Assembly: GCF_003627965.1 (NCBI RefSeq)
Contig: NZ_RBWE01000001.1
Coordinates: forward strand, 2,623,330 to 2,687,329
DNA length: 64,000 bases
Direction of reading: 5' to 3'
Source: Desulfofundulus salinus
GTDB taxonomy: Bacteria; Bacillota; Desulfotomaculia; Desulfotomaculales; Desulfovirgulaceae
Below the pieces are notes generated by a model. It did no database searches. It worked only from the letters and a program-made list of their open reading frames with translations, and was not told the DNA's origin. Shown here in pieces: positions 36,767-47,079 of the stretch; position 1 is the stretch's first letter; every line of letters starts with the position of its first letter. The position numbers and the translations under genes were made by a program.

Positions 36767-37309
36767 TCAATAAACCAGCGTCTCCCGCAGGGCGTCCATA
36801 CTATCAGCCTTGTAGCATTGACCACGGGCAGCACAAAGGGCACAGGGGCGGGCCAGGTCATCGGCCCGGCATAAGAGGCGCCCCAGCAACCCTCCCCGGG
36901 GCTCTCCCCGGCGGTGGGCGGCAATAGCCCGGGTAATCACCTCAATTTCGTGGGGCAGAAATCCTGCCCGCTCCAGCACCGGCCGGGCCAGACGGGCCCC
37001 CGCCAGGGCATGGTCTTCCCCAGTGTCATACTGCTGCCAGCGGGCGATGTCGTGTAACAAGCCGGCAGCATAAACTACCTCTTTGGCCGCCTGGTGGTTA
37101 CCCAGACGATTTTGGCAAATAAATTCAGAAAGCTGGTTGCCTTCCACCATTAAAATATAGCTGATCCGGGCCACATCCAGCATGTGCTGAAAATCGTGGC
37201 GACAAAAGGGCCTGTCAACTTCCCGGGCCGCGTTCTGCTCAAGGCAGTACCGGTAAAAACTATCTTCAATAATCCGTCCCACCCGCTGCAACGGACCCAC
37301 CCCGCCCAA
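36767..37309 (-). CDS. HD-domain phosphohydrolase of unknown substrate
   Basis: About 180 aa with the HD pattern CRHDFQHMLDVARI, GLLHDIARW and EDHALAGARLA, and an HRRGEP segment. A short cysteine cluster CALCAARGQC near the C-terminus may bind metal. It sits just upstream of folP, 33 bp away, and downstream of the DUF134 gene, so it may be co-expressed with the folate genes; a role in dephosphorylating a pterin or nucleotide is only a guess. Start uncertain (TTG 37309 or a later GTG/TTG). Confidence 0.7.
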   Translation of the reverse strand: MGGVGPLQRVGRIIEDSFYRYCLEQNAAREVDRPFCRHDFQHMLDVARISYILMVEGNQLSEFICQNRLGNHQAAKEVVYAAGLLHDIARWQQYDTGEDHALAGARLARPVLERAGFLPHEIEVITRAIAAHRRGEPRGGLLGRLLCRADDLARPCALCAARGQCYKADSMDALRETLVY

Positions 37310-37333
37310 ATCACAAGGAGATATAACGAAAAC

Positions 37334-37819
37334 TTACCCGTTTTCCGCCAGCCCGTCCTGTTTGCTGCACTTTTCCCAGCGCTGGCAGCGGAAGGGCCTG
37401 CCGTCCTGGTCGATACGGTAGAACTCGGTGCTCCCACAATTAGGACAAACCATTTCCGACCCCCGGGGGCCCTGGCCGCAGGGCAACTCCCACTCGTGGC
37501 CGCAATTCTCGCAGTGAAAACGGCGCATTACCAGCTGGAAGTTGCCGCCCTCCACCCGGATGGCCTTGCCGTTGACCAGCGCCTCGGCCACCTTGGCCCG
37601 GGCGGCGCTTAAAATGCGGTGATAGGTGGGACGGGAAACACCCATCCTCTCGGCGCAGGCCTCCTGCTCCAAACCCAGCAGGTCCTTTAAGCGTATGGCT
37701 TCCAGTTCCTCAACCGTCAGGCCTACCTCTTCCAGGTCCCGCAGGGGAACCCCCGCCGGCTTGAAGAAGGTAAGCCGGGGTAAAAACTCCACCCGTCGAC
37801 ACTTTGGCGGTCTGGACAT
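37334..37819 (-). CDS. DUF134/UPF0251 HTH protein with zinc-ribbon
   Basis: 161 aa. It opens [26 protein letters not shown], continues [53 protein letters not shown] (a sigma-factor-like HTH), and ends with [16 protein letters not shown] and [12 protein letters not shown], a zinc ribbon. Thought to be a DNA-binding regulator; targets unknown. GGGAG before ATG. It leads the group HD-folP-folB-folK on the same strand. Confidence 0.85.
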   Translation of the reverse strand: MSRPPKCRRVEFLPRLTFFKPAGVPLRDLEEVGLTVEELEAIRLKDLLGLEQEACAERMGVSRPTYHRILSAARAKVAEALVNGKAIRVEGGNFQLVMRRFHCENCGHEWELPCGQGPRGSEMVCPNCGSTEFYRIDQDGRPFRCQRWEKCSKQDGLAENG

Positions 37820-37991
37820 TGAGTCAACACTCCCAACTTAACTACATTTTTTAGAAAATTCCTTACTCCGGCCCTGCCAGGCACCATTGCCTGATAAGAT
37901 AGTTACCATATGATATCATTATAATGACAGCCTGAACGAATGTCAATTTAATAACCAGATAGTTCTCATTTCTTCGATTTTCATTATGAAC

Positions 37992-38018
37992 GAAAATCAC
38001 CCCGGGGGACCCGGGGTG
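37992..38018 (-). terminator. Terminator after fhs
   Basis: CACCCCGGG (37998-38006) and CCCGGGGTG (38010-38018) form a perfect 9-bp stem with a 3-nt loop; on the minus strand ATTTTCG follows. It lies 20 bp past the fhs stop. Confidence 0.7.
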
Positions 38019-38038
38019 CATTCTGAAGTCTTCTTCTT

Positions 38039-39799
38039 TTAGAAGAGGCCGATGACCTTTCCGGTATTCACATCTACATCGATTCTCCGGAAAGCGGGGT
38101 CGGAACTGGTTCCGGGCATCAGGCTGATGGTACCGGTCATCGGGCAGAGGAACTTGGCACCAGCAAAGATTAAGACGTCACGCACCGGCAGCACCCAACC
38201 CTTGGGTACGCCCTTGGCATCCGGATTATGGCTCAAGCTCAAGTGCGTCTTCACCATCATGGTGGCAAAGTCGCGGTATGCAGGGTTTTCTTCGATCGCC
38301 TTAGCCTTGGCTTCAGCTTCCGGCGTCCAAACTACACCGTCGGCCCCGTAAACTTCCTTAGCGATAACTTCGACCCGCTGCCGCAGCGGCATTTCCAGCG
38401 GGTAGAGGAACTTGAAGTCCACCGGGTCATTGCAGGCATCGATGACAGCATCGGCCAGTTCCAGAGCACCTTCGCCACCCTTGAGCCAGTGCTCGGACAC
38501 CGCGCAGCGGGCGCCGGCCTGCTCTACCAAACGGCGTACCAGCTTGATTTCCTCGGGTGTGTCGGTGTAGAAGGAGTTGATGCAGACCACCGGGTTGATG
38601 CCGGCCTTCTTGACAATGCCGATGTGATGCACCAGGTTCTCGATGCCTTTCTCCAGCAACGGCAGGTTTTCCCTGGTGTACTCTTCGGGGATTGGCCGGC
38701 CCGGCACGACTTTCGGCCCGCCGCCATGCATCTTCAGAGCGCGAATGGTTGCCACTATTACAGAAACGTTGGGCACCAAACCGCTCATGCGGCACTTGAC
38801 GTTCCAGAATTTCTCGAAACCGATGTCGGCGGCAAAACCGCTCTCGGTAACGTGGTAGTCAAACATCTTCAGCCCGATCCGGTCGGCAATAATCGACGAC
38901 TGGCCAATAGCAATGTTGGCAAACGGACCGGCATGGACCAATACCGGCTGGTACTCCACAGTTGAGATTAGAGTTGGGTTGATGGTGTTGCGCATGAAGG
39001 CGGTCATGGCACCGGCCACTTCCAGGTCACTGGTGGTAACCGGGTTGCCCTTCATATCGTAGGCCACGATGATCTTGCCTATGCGTTCGCGCAAGTCTTT
39101 TAGATCGTTCGCCACCGCCAGGATGGCCATAAGCTCGGAGCTGACGGCAATCTGGAACTTGGACTGCATCATGTAGCCGTCCATCCGGCCGCCGATACCG
39201 ATGATGATGTTGCGCAGCGCCTGAGCACAGAAGTCGATGGTCCAGCCCATTTCCACCCGGGTGGGGTCGATATTCAGGCGGCGCAGGTTCCGCTTGGCCA
39301 GCTCGGCATCATCGTAGTTCCGCTCGTGTTGCATGCGGGCGGTAAGGGCTACCATGGCCAGGTTGTGGGCGTTCATAATGTCGTTCAGATCGCCCGTCAA
39401 GCCTAAGGAAAACTCGGTCATAGGAATGGCCAGAGCGTTGCCGCCGCCGGCCGCCGTACCCTTAATGTTAAAAGTAGGACCGCCCGATGGCTGACGGATG
39501 GCACAGCCCACATTCTTGCCCCGCTTACCCAGACCTTCAACCAGGCCGATCGTGGTGGTTGTCTTACCCTCTCCCAGGGGGGTGGGAGTAATGGCTGTGA
39601 CATTGATATATTTGCCGTTCGGCCTGTCTTTCAGGCGCTCGATGATCTTCATGAAATCGAGCTTGCAGATCCTGCCGTAGGGAATGACCTCATCCTTCTC
39701 CAGGCCCAGCCTTTCCCGCCATTCATCGGGAGTAGGCATATTCTTTTCCGCTTCCTCGGCGATTTGCCAGTCCGCCATCTTGGTGGCATCGTAAGGCAT
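38039..39799 (-). CDS. fhs: Formate-tetrahydrofolate ligase
   Basis: 586-aa enzyme making 10-formyl-THF from formate and ATP. Walker [46 protein letters not shown], and the C-terminal [23 protein letters not shown]. It feeds one-carbon units to purine and panB-type reactions and is the entry of the methyl branch of the Wood-Ljungdahl pathway in acetogenic or sulfate-reducing Clostridia. Slightly longer than the usual ~555-560 aa, with about 25 extra N-terminal residues. GGGAGG before ATG; codon choice suggests high expression. Confidence 0.97.
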   Translation of the reverse strand: MPYDATKMADWQIAEEAEKNMPTPDEWRERLGLEKDEVIPYGRICKLDFMKIIERLKDRPNGKYINVTAITPTPLGEGKTTTTIGLVEGLGKRGKNVGCAIRQPSGGPTFNIKGTAAGGGNALAIPMTEFSLGLTGDLNDIMNAHNLAMVALTARMQHERNYDDAELAKRNLRRLNIDPTRVEMGWTIDFCAQALRNIIIGIGGRMDGYMMQSKFQIAVSSELMAILAVANDLKDLRERIGKIIVAYDMKGNPVTTSDLEVAGAMTAFMRNTINPTLISTVEYQPVLVHAGPFANIAIGQSSIIADRIGLKMFDYHVTESGFAADIGFEKFWNVKCRMSGLVPNVSVIVATIRALKMHGGGPKVVPGRPIPEEYTRENLPLLEKGIENLVHHIGIVKKAGINPVVCINSFYTDTPEEIKLVRRLVEQAGARCAVSEHWLKGGEGALELADAVIDACNDPVDFKFLYPLEMPLRQRVEVIAKEVYGADGVVWTPEAEAKAKAIEENPAYRDFATMMVKTHLSLSHNPDAKGVPKGWVLPVRDVLIFAGAKFLCPMTGTISLMPGTSSDPAFRRIDVDVNTGKVIGLF

Positions 39800-39945
39800 T
39801 AATCGTCCTCCCCTTTCTTTCTAAAAAAACTTTAATTTAGGTCACGGCCGTGGCTAATAAATCCTTCCCCTTCCCCCCTTGCTTAATGGAAATAATTTGA
39901 TTAATTTACGGTATCCCGGCAGGTGCCGGAATATCCATACTGCAC

Positions 39946-40350
39946 TTAAGAGGTGGTTTTAAGCTTTGCCGCCGTCCGGGAAAGAAAACGCTCCTGGTTT
40001 ACAATAAAACGCTCATGGGTACCGCGGCCGATCAACTCACGTTCGTCGTGGGCTTCCACCCGGAACACCAGCCGTTTGCCGTCAATTTCCACCAGTTCGG
40101 AGCGGGCAACAACCTCCATCCCGACGGGCGTGGCGGCCAGGTGCTCCACAGCCACCCGGATGCCCACGGTAATCTGTCCGGGCTCCAGAAGGGGGTCCAC
40201 GGAAGACAGTGCCGCCTTCTCCATGAGGCCAATCATCGCGGGGGTGGCAAAAACCTTTGCCCCGCCGCTGCCGTAAGCCAGGGCGGTATTCTCCTCCGTC
40301 ACCCGGGTAACAGCCTCACCGCGCAAACCAATCTTTAGTTCTCCAGCCAT
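39946..40350 (-). CDS. Hotdog-fold thioesterase, FlK-like
   Basis: 134-aa protein of the fluoroacetyl-CoA-thioesterase-like group. Recognisable are YGSGGAKVFATPAMIGLMEKAA, TVGIRVAVEHLAATPVGMEV and the terminal RGTHERFIVN. It probably hydrolyses a small acyl-CoA; the substrate is unknown. An AGGGGTG sequence precedes the ATG. Stands alone between ndk and fhs, same strand. Confidence 0.85.
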   Translation of the reverse strand: MAGELKIGLRGEAVTRVTEENTALAYGSGGAKVFATPAMIGLMEKAALSSVDPLLEPGQITVGIRVAVEHLAATPVGMEVVARSELVEIDGKRLVFRVEAHDERELIGRGTHERFIVNQERFLSRTAAKLKTTS

Positions 40351-40453
40351 CTCCTTTCACCCCTGTTTATTAGTTTTTAGTTCGTCACTTTATCAGAGAA
40401 TTCCTGCTTAAAAAAATCTTTTTATTATGTTCACAAAAAAATCTGCCGCACCC

Positions 40454-40487
40454 AGAAGAAAAGGAGTGGCCCCTGCCGCCACTCCTT
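40454..40487 (-). terminator. Terminator after ndk
   Basis: AAGGAGTGG (40461-40469) and CCACTCCTT (40479-40487) form a 9-bp stem; on the minus strand TTTTCTTC follows. The hairpin overlaps the ndk stop codon by two bases. Confidence 0.7.
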
Positions 40488-40935
40488 ATTCATAAATCCA
40501 GCGGTCCACATCTCGCTGGTAATCCACCAGTTCTTCCGGGGAAAAGAAAAGGTTGATTTCCCGCCCGGCACTGGCCGGGGAATCGGAGCCATGGACCACA
40601 TTGCGGCCAATGTCCATGCCGTAAGTGGCCCGGATCGTCCCGGGAGCCGCCTTCAAGGGATTGGTAGCCCCCATCATTTCCCGTACGGTAGAGACCGCAT
40701 CCTTCCCTTCCAGCACCATGGCCACCACCGGCCCCGAGGTAATGTAATCGACCAGGGGGCCAAAGAAGGGTTTGTCCTTATGCTCTCCGTAATGTTTTTC
40801 CGCCAGATCCCGCGGAATGCGCATCATTTTCAGGCCGACAATCTTTAGCCCTTTCTTCTCAAAACAGGCAATAATATTCCCTACCAGGTTTCGCTGTACA
40901 CCATCGGGTTTAATCATTACAAAGGTCCGTTCCAT
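40486..40935 (-). CDS. ndk: Nucleoside diphosphate kinase
   Basis: 149-aa NDK equalising nucleoside triphosphate pools. [22 protein letters not shown] at the start, active-site histidine in [20 protein letters not shown], and [22 protein letters not shown]. Normal length. AGGAGGAG before ATG. Confidence 0.98.
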   Translation of the reverse strand: MERTFVMIKPDGVQRNLVGNIIACFEKKGLKIVGLKMMRIPRDLAEKHYGEHKDKPFFGPLVDYITSGPVVAMVLEGKDAVSTVREMMGATNPLKAAPGTIRATYGMDIGRNVVHGSDSPASAGREINLFFSPEELVDYQRDVDRWIYE

Positions 40936-40973
40936 ATACGACTCCTCCTGTATGTAATTACCGGAGCAGTGAA

Positions 40974-41084
40974 ACGTAAATATTTAATGACCCCGGTTGG
41001 ATGCGGCGCTGTCCTCGCTTACTCCAGTGCTTCGCGCCGACAGCACCGCATCCTTGTCATAACGGCTTTCCTGAATATTTACGT
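40974..41084. repeat. Nested inverted repeat between ndk and ftsH
   Basis: An outer perfect pair of 11 bp (40974-40984, ACGTAAATATT, with 41074-41084) encloses an inner 15-bp pair with one mismatch (40999-41013 with 41039-41053, GGATGCGG...GCTGTC). The whole could fold as one long hairpin or cruciform with a 25-nt loop. It is too long and too structured for a simple terminator and has no T run. A miniature element or a structured RNA are both possible. Confidence 0.65.
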
Positions 41085-41101
41085 GAAACAGCCCCCAGCG
41101 T

Positions 41102-42934
41102 TTAATTCCTGGCGCTGTGCTCCTCTTCCCCGGCCTGTTTCATCAGGGCGGCAAATTCCTCTGCCTCCAGGGTTTCTTTCTCAAAGAGGGTTTTGGCCAC
41201 CAGGTGCAGCGTATCCATGTGCTTTTCCAGAAGCTCTTTGGCCCGGTCGTAACAGCTTTCAATCATGCGCCGGACTTCCTTGTCGATGGCCGCGGCCACT
41301 TCCTCGCCGTAGTTCCGGTCCCGGGCCAGGTCCCGCCCTAAAAATACCGTTTCCTGTTTACGTCCCAGGGTCATGGGACCAATCTCTTCGCTCATGCCGT
41401 ACTCCATAACCATGCGGCGCACAATTTCGGTTGCCCGCTCCAGGTCGTTCTGGGCGCCGGTGCTTATTTCTTTCAACACCAGGGCCTCAGCCACCCGACC
41501 GGCCAAAAGCATGGTCACCTGGTCTAAGAGCATGGAGCGGGTCATGTAATAGCGGTCTTCCTTGGGCAAAAGCAGGGTGTATCCCCCGGCCCTGCCCCGG
41601 GGAATGATGGAAACCTTGTGCACCGGATCCGTATTGGGCAGGAGATAGCCCACCACCGCATGGCCGGCTTCGTGATAGGACACCAGTTTCTTTTCCTGTT
41701 CACTGATGACCTTGGATTTTTTCTCCGGGCCGGCAATCACCCGTTCAATGGAGTCCTCCAGTTCCCGCATGGTAATCTGGTTTTTATTGTTGCGGGCGGC
41801 CAGAAGGGCGGCCTCGTTCACCAGGTTTGCCAGGTCGGCACCGGTAAAACCGGGAGTACGCCGGGCCAGCACATCCAGGTCCACGTCCGGGGCCAGGGGT
41901 TTACCCCGCACGTGCACCTTGAGAATCTCCTTGCGTCCCACCACGTCGGGGATGTCCACCACCACCTGCCGGTCAAAGCGGCCCGGTCTTAACAGGGCGG
42001 GGTCCAGGATATCCGGCCGGTTGGTGGCGGCAATGATGATGATCCCTTCGTTGGGGCTGAAGCCGTCCATTTCCACCAGGAGCTGGTTCAGGGTTTGCTC
42101 CCGCTCGTCGTGGCCGCCACCCAGGCCTGCCCCCCGCTGCCGGCCCACGGCATCAATTTCGTCTATGAAAACAATGCAGGGGGCATTCTTCTTGGCCTGG
42201 TCAAAGAGGTCCCGCACCCGGGAAGCGCCAACACCCACAAACATCTCCACGAAATCCGAACCGCTGATGCTAAAAAAGGGCACTCCGGCCTCCCCGGCCA
42301 CGGCCCTGGCCAGAAGGGTCTTGCCCGTCCCGGGCGGCCCGTAGAGGAGCACCCCTTTGGGAATGCGGGCCCCCAGCTCGGCAAACTTCTTGGGGTTTTT
42401 CAGGAACTCCACAATCTCCTGCAGCTCTTCCTTGACCTCATCGGCACCGGCTACATCTGCAAAGGTTACCCGTTTTTTATCGTCGGTATGCAGGCGGGCC
42501 CGGCTTTTGCCGAAGGACATCACCCGGTTGCCACCGCCCTGGGTTTGCTGCATCATGAAGAAGAAAAGCAACACAAAAATTAAAATGGGCAAAAGGCTGG
42601 TCAGGATGTTAGCCCACCAGCCCGGGGAGGGGGGCTCTTGAATTTTCACCTCAACCCCTTTTTCCAACAAAAAAGCGGCTATCTGGGCATCATTTTTTAA
42701 CCCCGTAACCTGAAACTTAATACCGTTTTTCGTTGTTCCGGTGATCAGGTTTGTATGTTCCCGGGACTGAATGGTCACTTCCTGAACCTGGCCCTGATTT
42801 ACTGCCTGGTAAAACCTGTTGTAAGTCCAGTCTTCCATCCCGGTAGTAGGAGGCTGGGTATATTTAATCAGCATTATAATAACGAGCACGATCAGCAGAT
42901 ATATACTCAAATTTTTCAGGACCTTGCTCAACAA
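41102..42934 (-). CDS. ftsH: ATP-dependent zinc metalloprotease FtsH
   Basis: About 610-aa membrane AAA+ protease. TM1 is near the N-terminus, an extracytoplasmic domain follows, and TM2 ([19 protein letters not shown]) is near residue 120. Walker A GPPGTGKT, Walker [21 protein letters not shown] and the zinc motif HEAGH follow. It degrades membrane and regulatory proteins and in Bacillus is needed for sporulation. I prefer TTG at 42934 because AGAGGAG lies just upstream; a TTG 3 bp later is equally possible. Follows tilS as in many Firmicutes, without the usual hpt between them. Confidence 0.97.
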   Translation of the reverse strand: MLSKVLKNLSIYLLIVLVIIMLIKYTQPPTTGMEDWTYNRFYQAVNQGQVQEVTIQSREHTNLITGTTKNGIKFQVTGLKNDAQIAAFLLEKGVEVKIQEPPSPGWWANILTSLLPILIFVLLFFFMMQQTQGGGNRVMSFGKSRARLHTDDKKRVTFADVAGADEVKEELQEIVEFLKNPKKFAELGARIPKGVLLYGPPGTGKTLLARAVAGEAGVPFFSISGSDFVEMFVGVGASRVRDLFDQAKKNAPCIVFIDEIDAVGRQRGAGLGGGHDEREQTLNQLLVEMDGFSPNEGIIIIAATNRPDILDPALLRPGRFDRQVVVDIPDVVGRKEILKVHVRGKPLAPDVDLDVLARRTPGFTGADLANLVNEAALLAARNNKNQITMRELEDSIERVIAGPEKKSKVISEQEKKLVSYHEAGHAVVGYLLPNTDPVHKVSIIPRGRAGGYTLLLPKEDRYYMTRSMLLDQVTMLLAGRVAEALVLKEISTGAQNDLERATEIVRRMVMEYGMSEEIGPMTLGRKQETVFLGRDLARDRNYGEEVAAAIDKEVRRMIESCYDRAKELLEKHMDTLHLVAKTLFEKETLEAEEFAALMKQAGEEEHSARN

Positions 42935-43003
42935 AGCCACTCCTCTCGACAAAGCCAGTCAATTCAACCATAAGCTTTATTATAACATATTTACGGTCCT
43001 GTT

Positions 43004-44425
43004 TCAATTATTTAATGCGCCTTGCACCTCTCCCTCCATGATTTGCAAATAAAGGCATGTTTTTGTTTCAGGGGTAACTTTCCATGGCTCGCCGGGACGC
43101 ACTCCCCCTACCCAGATAATTTCGTCCCCGGCCACAACCAGGGGCAGGCAATCCCGCTCTTCCCGGGGAATCTCCTGCTCAATGAGAAACTTTTTTAACT
43201 TCATAACGGCGGCCATGCCCAGGGGGTGAAACCGATCCCCATCCCGGCGCCGGCGGACGGCCAGCGGCCCGGATATGGCATCATAATCCAAAAGTGCTTC
43301 CCGGGCAGAAAGGGCCCGGGGATCTGGGGCTTCGCTAAGGGAAATAAGCCGGGCCTGGATGGAGGAATTAATCTCTGGAATATAGGTTATGCCCGGGACC
43401 ACCAGGGGATAACAGTAATAGGGCACACCAGGAGCATCACCCCCTATCCGCAAGCGTAAAACCTGACCCTGGCGGGACGCCTGCACCCCCCGGGGAAGCT
43501 CCACCACTTTGCCCCCGGCAGGGTTATACAAAAGGGCCAGCAGGGACTCCACCTGAAGATAGGATAAATCTCCTTCAGCGCCGGTAAGGTGACGCCAGGC
43601 CTGACGCAAAACACGGCGCACCAGGGCCAGGGGAGAGGATAACAGCTCGGGAACAGTAAAAAGCAGGTAGTGCTCCCTTTGAGTTTTTAATGCCCGCCCG
43701 TAAAGGATGGCGGCTTGTTCTTCCAGATAATCGTTTTCTTCCCGGCAAATATGCCCCAGGTGTACAAGGGCATCAACCAGCCGGGGGTTATACTCGGCCT
43801 CCAGACGGGGAATTAATTCCAGACGAATACGGTTGCGAGTGTAAATGTTTTTTTTATTGGAAGCATCCTCCCGCACGGGCAGGGAGTGTTCCCGGCAATA
43901 GCACTCGATTTCGCGCCGGCGGATGTCCAGCAGGGGGCGAATATACTTGCCGCGGACAGGGGGGATGCCCTTTAAACCGGCCGGTCCCGTGCCGCGCAGG
44001 AAATTAAAGAGAATGGTTTCGGCCTGATCATCAGCGTGATGCCCCAGGGCCACCCGGGAGGCGCCAATGCGCCGGGCCACTTCCTCAAAAAAGCGGTAAC
44101 GCACCCGGCGGGCCGCATCCTGGGCCGAAAGGCCGGTACGTTCCCGGTAAGCGGGCACGTCAAATTCCTCCACATGCACCGGTAGTCCCAGGCTTTTCGC
44201 CAGTTCTTCCACCAGGCGAGCGTCGGCCCGGGCTTCTTCGCCGCGAAACATATGGTTTAAATGGGCCACGGCCAGGGAAATGTGCAGCTCCTCTTTCATG
44301 CGCCAGAGCAAATGCAAAAGGGCCACCGAATCGGGGCCTCCGGATACCCCGACCAGCACCTTATCTCCGGGAGAGATCATGCTGAATTTATCGATGAACA
44401 AGCGCACATCCTGTTCTAAACCCAT
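43004..44425 (-). CDS. tilS: tRNA(Ile)-lysidine synthetase
   Basis: 473-aa TilS, changing C34 of the AUA-reading tRNA-Ile to lysidine. PP-loop SGGPDSVALLHLL near residue 30, VAHLNHMFRGEEAR, GHHADDQAETILFNFLRGTGPAGLKGIPP, and a C-terminal domain with FHPLGMAAVMKLKKFLIEQEIPREERD. ATG at 44425 with GGGAG upstream; the frame extends 15 codons further but without a ribosome site. Lies between spoIIE and ftsH. Confidence 0.95.
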   Translation of the reverse strand: MGLEQDVRLFIDKFSMISPGDKVLVGVSGGPDSVALLHLLWRMKEELHISLAVAHLNHMFRGEEARADARLVEELAKSLGLPVHVEEFDVPAYRERTGLSAQDAARRVRYRFFEEVARRIGASRVALGHHADDQAETILFNFLRGTGPAGLKGIPPVRGKYIRPLLDIRRREIECYCREHSLPVREDASNKKNIYTRNRIRLELIPRLEAEYNPRLVDALVHLGHICREENDYLEEQAAILYGRALKTQREHYLLFTVPELLSSPLALVRRVLRQAWRHLTGAEGDLSYLQVESLLALLYNPAGGKVVELPRGVQASRQGQVLRLRIGGDAPGVPYYCYPLVVPGITYIPEINSSIQARLISLSEAPDPRALSAREALLDYDAISGPLAVRRRRDGDRFHPLGMAAVMKLKKFLIEQEIPREERDCLPLVVAGDEIIWVGGVRPGEPWKVTPETKTCLYLQIMEGEVQGALNN

Positions 44426-44527
44426 CCGGTGGCACTCCCAATACGCTTCCGAAATACTACAATTCCACAAATAATATCTTTTTCCTTCCCGGTGGCAGAA
44501 AATGTGTTATCCATCGCACAAGAAAAA

Positions 44528-44550
44528 AAACCCCGCAGGGCCTTGTAGTC
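44528..44550 (-). terminator. Weak terminator after spoIIE
   Basis: On the minus strand a short CCC/GGG stem-loop (CCCTGCGGGG) is followed by eight T. The stem is short, so confidence is limited. Confidence 0.35.
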
Positions 44551-44577
44551 TAACAGCTATTATTATTTTTAAGTATT

Positions 44578-47022
44578 TTAAACCTTCTCTACCCGGGCTA
44601 CCAGCACGGTCATATCATCGGCATTTTGCTTTTCCCCGCCCGCCCCGGTCTGGGCCAGCTTGAGCAGCAGATCGGCCATTTCCTGGGGGCTGAAGTCGCT
44701 TATTTCCTGAAGTACGCCAATGATCCAGTCCTCTTTGTCCCCCGAACCGCGGTAAGAGTCGATAATGCCGTCACTGACCATGACCAGCACGTCCCCTTCC
44801 AGAAGGGTCCTGGCCACGGAAGCCACGTCAATATCTTTGATAATGCCCACCGGCAGGGAACTGGCGCGGATCATGCTGACCCGCCTGTTTCTAATTAGAA
44901 AGGTAGGTGGGGCGCCAATCTTGACAAAATCGGCCTGGCCTTCGTAAAGATCCAGCATGGCCATGTCCAGGGTGGCAAAGGTCTCCCCGGGGGAACGGAG
45001 GATCATGATGGAATTAACGGTTTTTACGGCCAGGTTGCGGTCCAGCCCCGTTTCCAAAAGCCTGCCCAAAAGGGACACGGCCGTACTGCTTTCCAGGGCC
45101 GCCTCCGCACCGCTGCCCATGCCGTCGCTTAAGACCAGGGCAAACTTACCCTCTCTTAAGGGCAGGAAGGCGTAACTATCCCCGGAAACGGAGCTACCAT
45201 TTTTACCTATCCCGGCCACCCCCACATTAAGGGCAAACTTCAACCCGCTATACAGGCGGAAGGTACACCACTGCTCAGGCCTAAAAACGGGACACTGACT
45301 GAAGGGCAGGGCGAAGGACTCCCCCATCAACCGGGATACCAGCGCCGCCAGTTCCTTGCATTCATGCTGCCGCCCGCAGGCGCTGCGGGTGATCATGACC
45401 TCCGTTTTGCCATCCCCCTGGCGCTGGACCCGCACCTCAGCCACGGGGACTCCCGCCTGCTTGAGCTTTTGTTTCAACAGTTGTTCGTCGCCCGTAAGGG
45501 CCTGCACCTCAAATTCCAGTTCCGACGAAAGATTCTCAATAATTTGGGCCACGCCCTTTAATTGTTCGGAAACTATCTCCCTGCTCTCGGCCAGTCTTTT
45601 CAACCAGTAGCGGTTAAGCTTATAGGTTTCATACAGGCAGGTGACGGTAATGGCCAGTTCCTTCGGCCGGGAACAGCGCCTTTTGAGCGTGTCCGGCAGG
45701 TCCGCCCCGCCAACCTGCCCGTATATTTCCACCAGAGCAAAAAGATCCAGCAGGCTCTGGTAGGTGCGAAAAAATTCCCACTCCCAGCAGGTACGGTAAA
45801 GACCGCACCCCTGGCACACCCTGGCGGCAATCTGGTTAAACAAAGATTGCAGGGACGGTTCTTCCTGCTCTATAGGCGCCGTGGCACAACTTTGATTAAA
45901 ACTGCGGGAAAGCTCGTCGAAAACCAGGGACCAGCTGCGCATGCGGCCAGCAACCACCGCTTGCACCCGATCCACGGCGGGTGATGTCCCCTGCACTCTC
46001 AAAACCACGGAGAACAGGGACTTACTCAAAGAGCCTATGTAGCGGCCCGGGATGAGCAGGAAAAGCAACACGGCCAGGGCAGTTTCCCCCATCACCGCAG
46101 TCAGATCCCCGAAATTGGCCAGGTAAACCGATAGAATGACATTGCTCAGAAGAAAACCCAAAGCAACCCCGGGCCTGCCAAAACCCCGGCATAGCCCGGC
46201 CAGCAATCCCGCAAAGGAGTAGCCGCCAATCATGGCCGGAACTGCGGTATAAACCAGCCCCGGAAGGATGCCCACCACCGCCCCCACGGCGGCACCCAGT
46301 CCCACGCCTCCTAAAAGAGCGGCCAGCAAAATGATTAACCGGCTCAGGAGCCCCTTTAAAGTAAACATGGCTACCTGCAAGTCGCCTGTGCCGGCCACCA
46401 CCGCCGCCAGCAGCACCAGCATGGAAAACAACTCTTCTCCCGTTAAGGAGGCCAGGCCGGTAAGCTTGTCCAGGGTAGGAAGGCCCGCAAGAAAAACCAG
46501 GGTTAAAAGGGCAGCAAACCCGCCTTCAAAAAAGATGGTAATATACTGGTACGGAGAAGGCCCGGTAAAGGCCAGCACGCCTGCTTTGATGACTACAGTC
46601 AGGGAAAAAACGGCAGCCGCTGCCACCAGCTGCGGCCTTTTAATGCCGCAGGGCATGGCCTGCACCAGGAGCCAGGTAAACGCCACGGTACCCAGTGCCC
46701 CGGCCAGGGAGAGACCGGAGCTGACGGTGGCCAGGCCGGCACCCACCCCCAAAAGGGCGGCCGGTCCGGCCGCAGGAAAGGTACGGGTCGCGGCGGCCAC
46801 AAAGGCAGCCGCGCAGGGAACAATTTCACCCAGCAAGACGGCCCGGCCCAAAAAAAAGCCGGCAATAAACAAAAGAAGTCCCTCGCGGGTCAGGAACGTT
46901 GCCCCCGCCGGCCTGCGAAAAAACTGCCAGCGTTTTCGATTTTTCGGCAAACGCTTTTTTTCTCTACCCTGTCCTGCCCGCTGGTAGGGATAGACGTTAA
47001 TTTCCTCCGACACAAATGCCAC
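44578..47022 (-). CDS. spoIIE: Stage II sporulation protein E, PP2C phosphatase
   Basis: 814-aa protein. A basic N-terminus is followed by about ten membrane helices (~residues 45-330), a central regulatory region with a cysteine motif CQGCGLYRTCWE, and a C-terminal PP2C domain (~590-810) with DGMGSGAEAALESS, ATLDMAMLDLYEG and LVMVSDGIIDS. It dephosphorylates SpoIIAA, releasing sigma-F in the forespore, and acts at the polar septum. Start GTG 47022 or GTG 47013, both with purine-rich sequences. Its presence marks an endospore former. Confidence 0.96.
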   Translation of the reverse strand: MAFVSEEINVYPYQRAGQGREKKRLPKNRKRWQFFRRPAGATFLTREGLLLFIAGFFLGRAVLLGEIVPCAAAFVAAATRTFPAAGPAALLGVGAGLATVSSGLSLAGALGTVAFTWLLVQAMPCGIKRPQLVAAAAVFSLTVVIKAGVLAFTGPSPYQYITIFFEGGFAALLTLVFLAGLPTLDKLTGLASLTGEELFSMLVLLAAVVAGTGDLQVAMFTLKGLLSRLIILLAALLGGVGLGAAVGAVVGILPGLVYTAVPAMIGGYSFAGLLAGLCRGFGRPGVALGFLLSNVILSVYLANFGDLTAVMGETALAVLLFLLIPGRYIGSLSKSLFSVVLRVQGTSPAVDRVQAVVAGRMRSWSLVFDELSRSFNQSCATAPIEQEEPSLQSLFNQIAARVCQGCGLYRTCWEWEFFRTYQSLLDLFALVEIYGQVGGADLPDTLKRRCSRPKELAITVTCLYETYKLNRYWLKRLAESREIVSEQLKGVAQIIENLSSELEFEVQALTGDEQLLKQKLKQAGVPVAEVRVQRQGDGKTEVMITRSACGRQHECKELAALVSRLMGESFALPFSQCPVFRPEQWCTFRLYSGLKFALNVGVAGIGKNGSSVSGDSYAFLPLREGKFALVLSDGMGSGAEAALESSTAVSLLGRLLETGLDRNLAVKTVNSIMILRSPGETFATLDMAMLDLYEGQADFVKIGAPPTFLIRNRRVSMIRASSLPVGIIKDIDVASVARTLLEGDVLVMVSDGIIDSYRGSGDKEDWIIGVLQEISDFSPQEMADLLLKLAQTGAGGEKQNADDMTVLVARVEKV

Positions 47023-47079
47023 CCCTTATTTCTCCCTCAATTGAAAATTATAGTACAGGGGGGTGGGCAATCTTTGTCA

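Noticed and set aside
40969-41409. 146-codon plus-strand open frame over the ndk-ftsH gap
   Set aside because: It runs antisense into ftsH and over the inverted repeat, with no protein-like composition.
46268-46987. 239-codon plus-strand frame opposite spoIIE
   Set aside because: Antisense shadow of the membrane-domain codons of spoIIE.
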